A stretch of 13,707 nucleotides of DNA from Syntrophomonadaceae bacterium (lineage in GTDB: Bacteria > Bacillota > Syntrophomonadia > Syntrophomonadales > Syntrophomonadaceae). The notes under the pieces were generated by a model. It was not told the DNA's origin and searched no databases. It saw only the letters and a program-made list of their open reading frames with translations. Shown here in pieces: positions 13,427 to 13,707 of this stretch (position 1 is the first letter of the stretch; every line of letters begins with the position of its first letter). Location: NCBI GenBank assembly GCA_028686565.1, contig JAQUBU010000039.1, forward strand, positions 1-13,707, in the 5' to 3' direction. The position numbers were made by a program, and so were the translations under genes.

Positions 13427-13707
13427 TTATGAGTTAGGTATAGAGTATTTATGTCTGCTTATGAAGAGGTACAACAGGAGGATTAAGCATTGTGGCGATT
13501 ATTTTCTGGAGCGTAAAAATGAAATTCGGATGACGATTATTGGAGTGGATTTGTGAACTGCCAGTAATGTTGATGCCACAATGTTTTATCCTGCTCTTTA
13601 AGTTAATTACTCAACATTCTGACCAAAAGAACAGGCTGAAAAGCAATAAAATAAACTGTTTAAAATTCCATATTGACGAACATCGCGAGCTATCTTATAT
13701 GTCATTG

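Larger units (their letters stand above)
13309..13707. other. Non-coding region upstream of the regulator
   Basis: About 400 bp to the window end without a convincing gene. It holds the regulator promoter with AGTTG repeats, a near-perfect dyad (13407-13426), two very short frames with a Shine-Dalgarno between them (13451-13533), and a 9-bp inverted repeat CATTGTGGC/GCCACAATG (13488-13496 and 13575-13583). Confidence 0.6.

Noticed and set aside
13607..13705. 32-codon minus-strand frame at the right edge
   Set aside because: No upstream sequence is available to check a ribosome binding site, and the translation shows no recognisable feature.

Overview
The window looks like the chromosome of a low-GC, spore-lineage Firmicute of the class Clostridia. 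The evidence is a gene order close to the Bacillus/Clostridium cluster yqfC-yqfD-phoH-yqfF(pgpH)-ybeY-dgkA-cdd-era-recO, strong AAGGAGG-type ribosome binding sites, several TTG/GTG starts, and molybdenum-handling genes at both ends. The G-rich GGGACAAGGTTCCTGTCCCC repeats at the left edge and the overall style make a Syntrophomonas-like syntroph my best guess. That is inference, not proof.

Layout. 1-150: three exact copies of a 28-bp palindromic REP-like unit in both orientations. 156-647 (minus): mobB. 648-1124: divergent intergenic region with copy A of a structured dispersed repeat and a possible sporulation-sigma promoter. 1125-6697: yqfC, yqfD, phoH, pgpH, ybeY and dgkA on the plus strand, tightly packed. 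An extended -10 promoter just before phoH separates the sporulation pair from the housekeeping genes. 6698-7000: intergenic region with a degenerate reading-frame remnant. 7001-8283: cdd and era. 8284-8582: hairpin plus copy B of the dispersed repeat, interrupted by a stretch that resembles group II intron domain I. 8583-10931: deoC, an unrecognised membrane-anchored protein and recO, compact and partly overlapping. 10932-11251: a promoter and long leader with a small ORF beginning MEPIP. 11252-12235: corA. 12272-12331: a strong bidirectional terminator. 12343-13308 (minus): a fusion of an excisionase-type DNA-binding domain with a molybdate-binding-protein-like domain. 13309-13707: mostly non-coding, with a promoter for that regulator.

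How the genes fit. The core is a conserved module for RNA and ribosome maturation (YbeY, Era, PhoH), envelope lipid recycling (DgkA), c-di-AMP turnover (PgpH), nucleoside salvage (Cdd, DeoC) and recombinational repair (RecO), preceded by two spore-envelope genes. MobB and the Mo-binding regulator concern molybdenum/tungsten cofactor supply.

The observation I rate highest is the corA leader. A small ORF with its own Shine-Dalgarno starts Met-Glu-Pro-Ile-Pro upstream of a magnesium-channel gene, and a hairpin overlaps the end of that ORF. This recalls the MgtL leader-peptide logic of enterobacterial mgtA. Second is a roughly 140-bp structured repeat present twice in this window.
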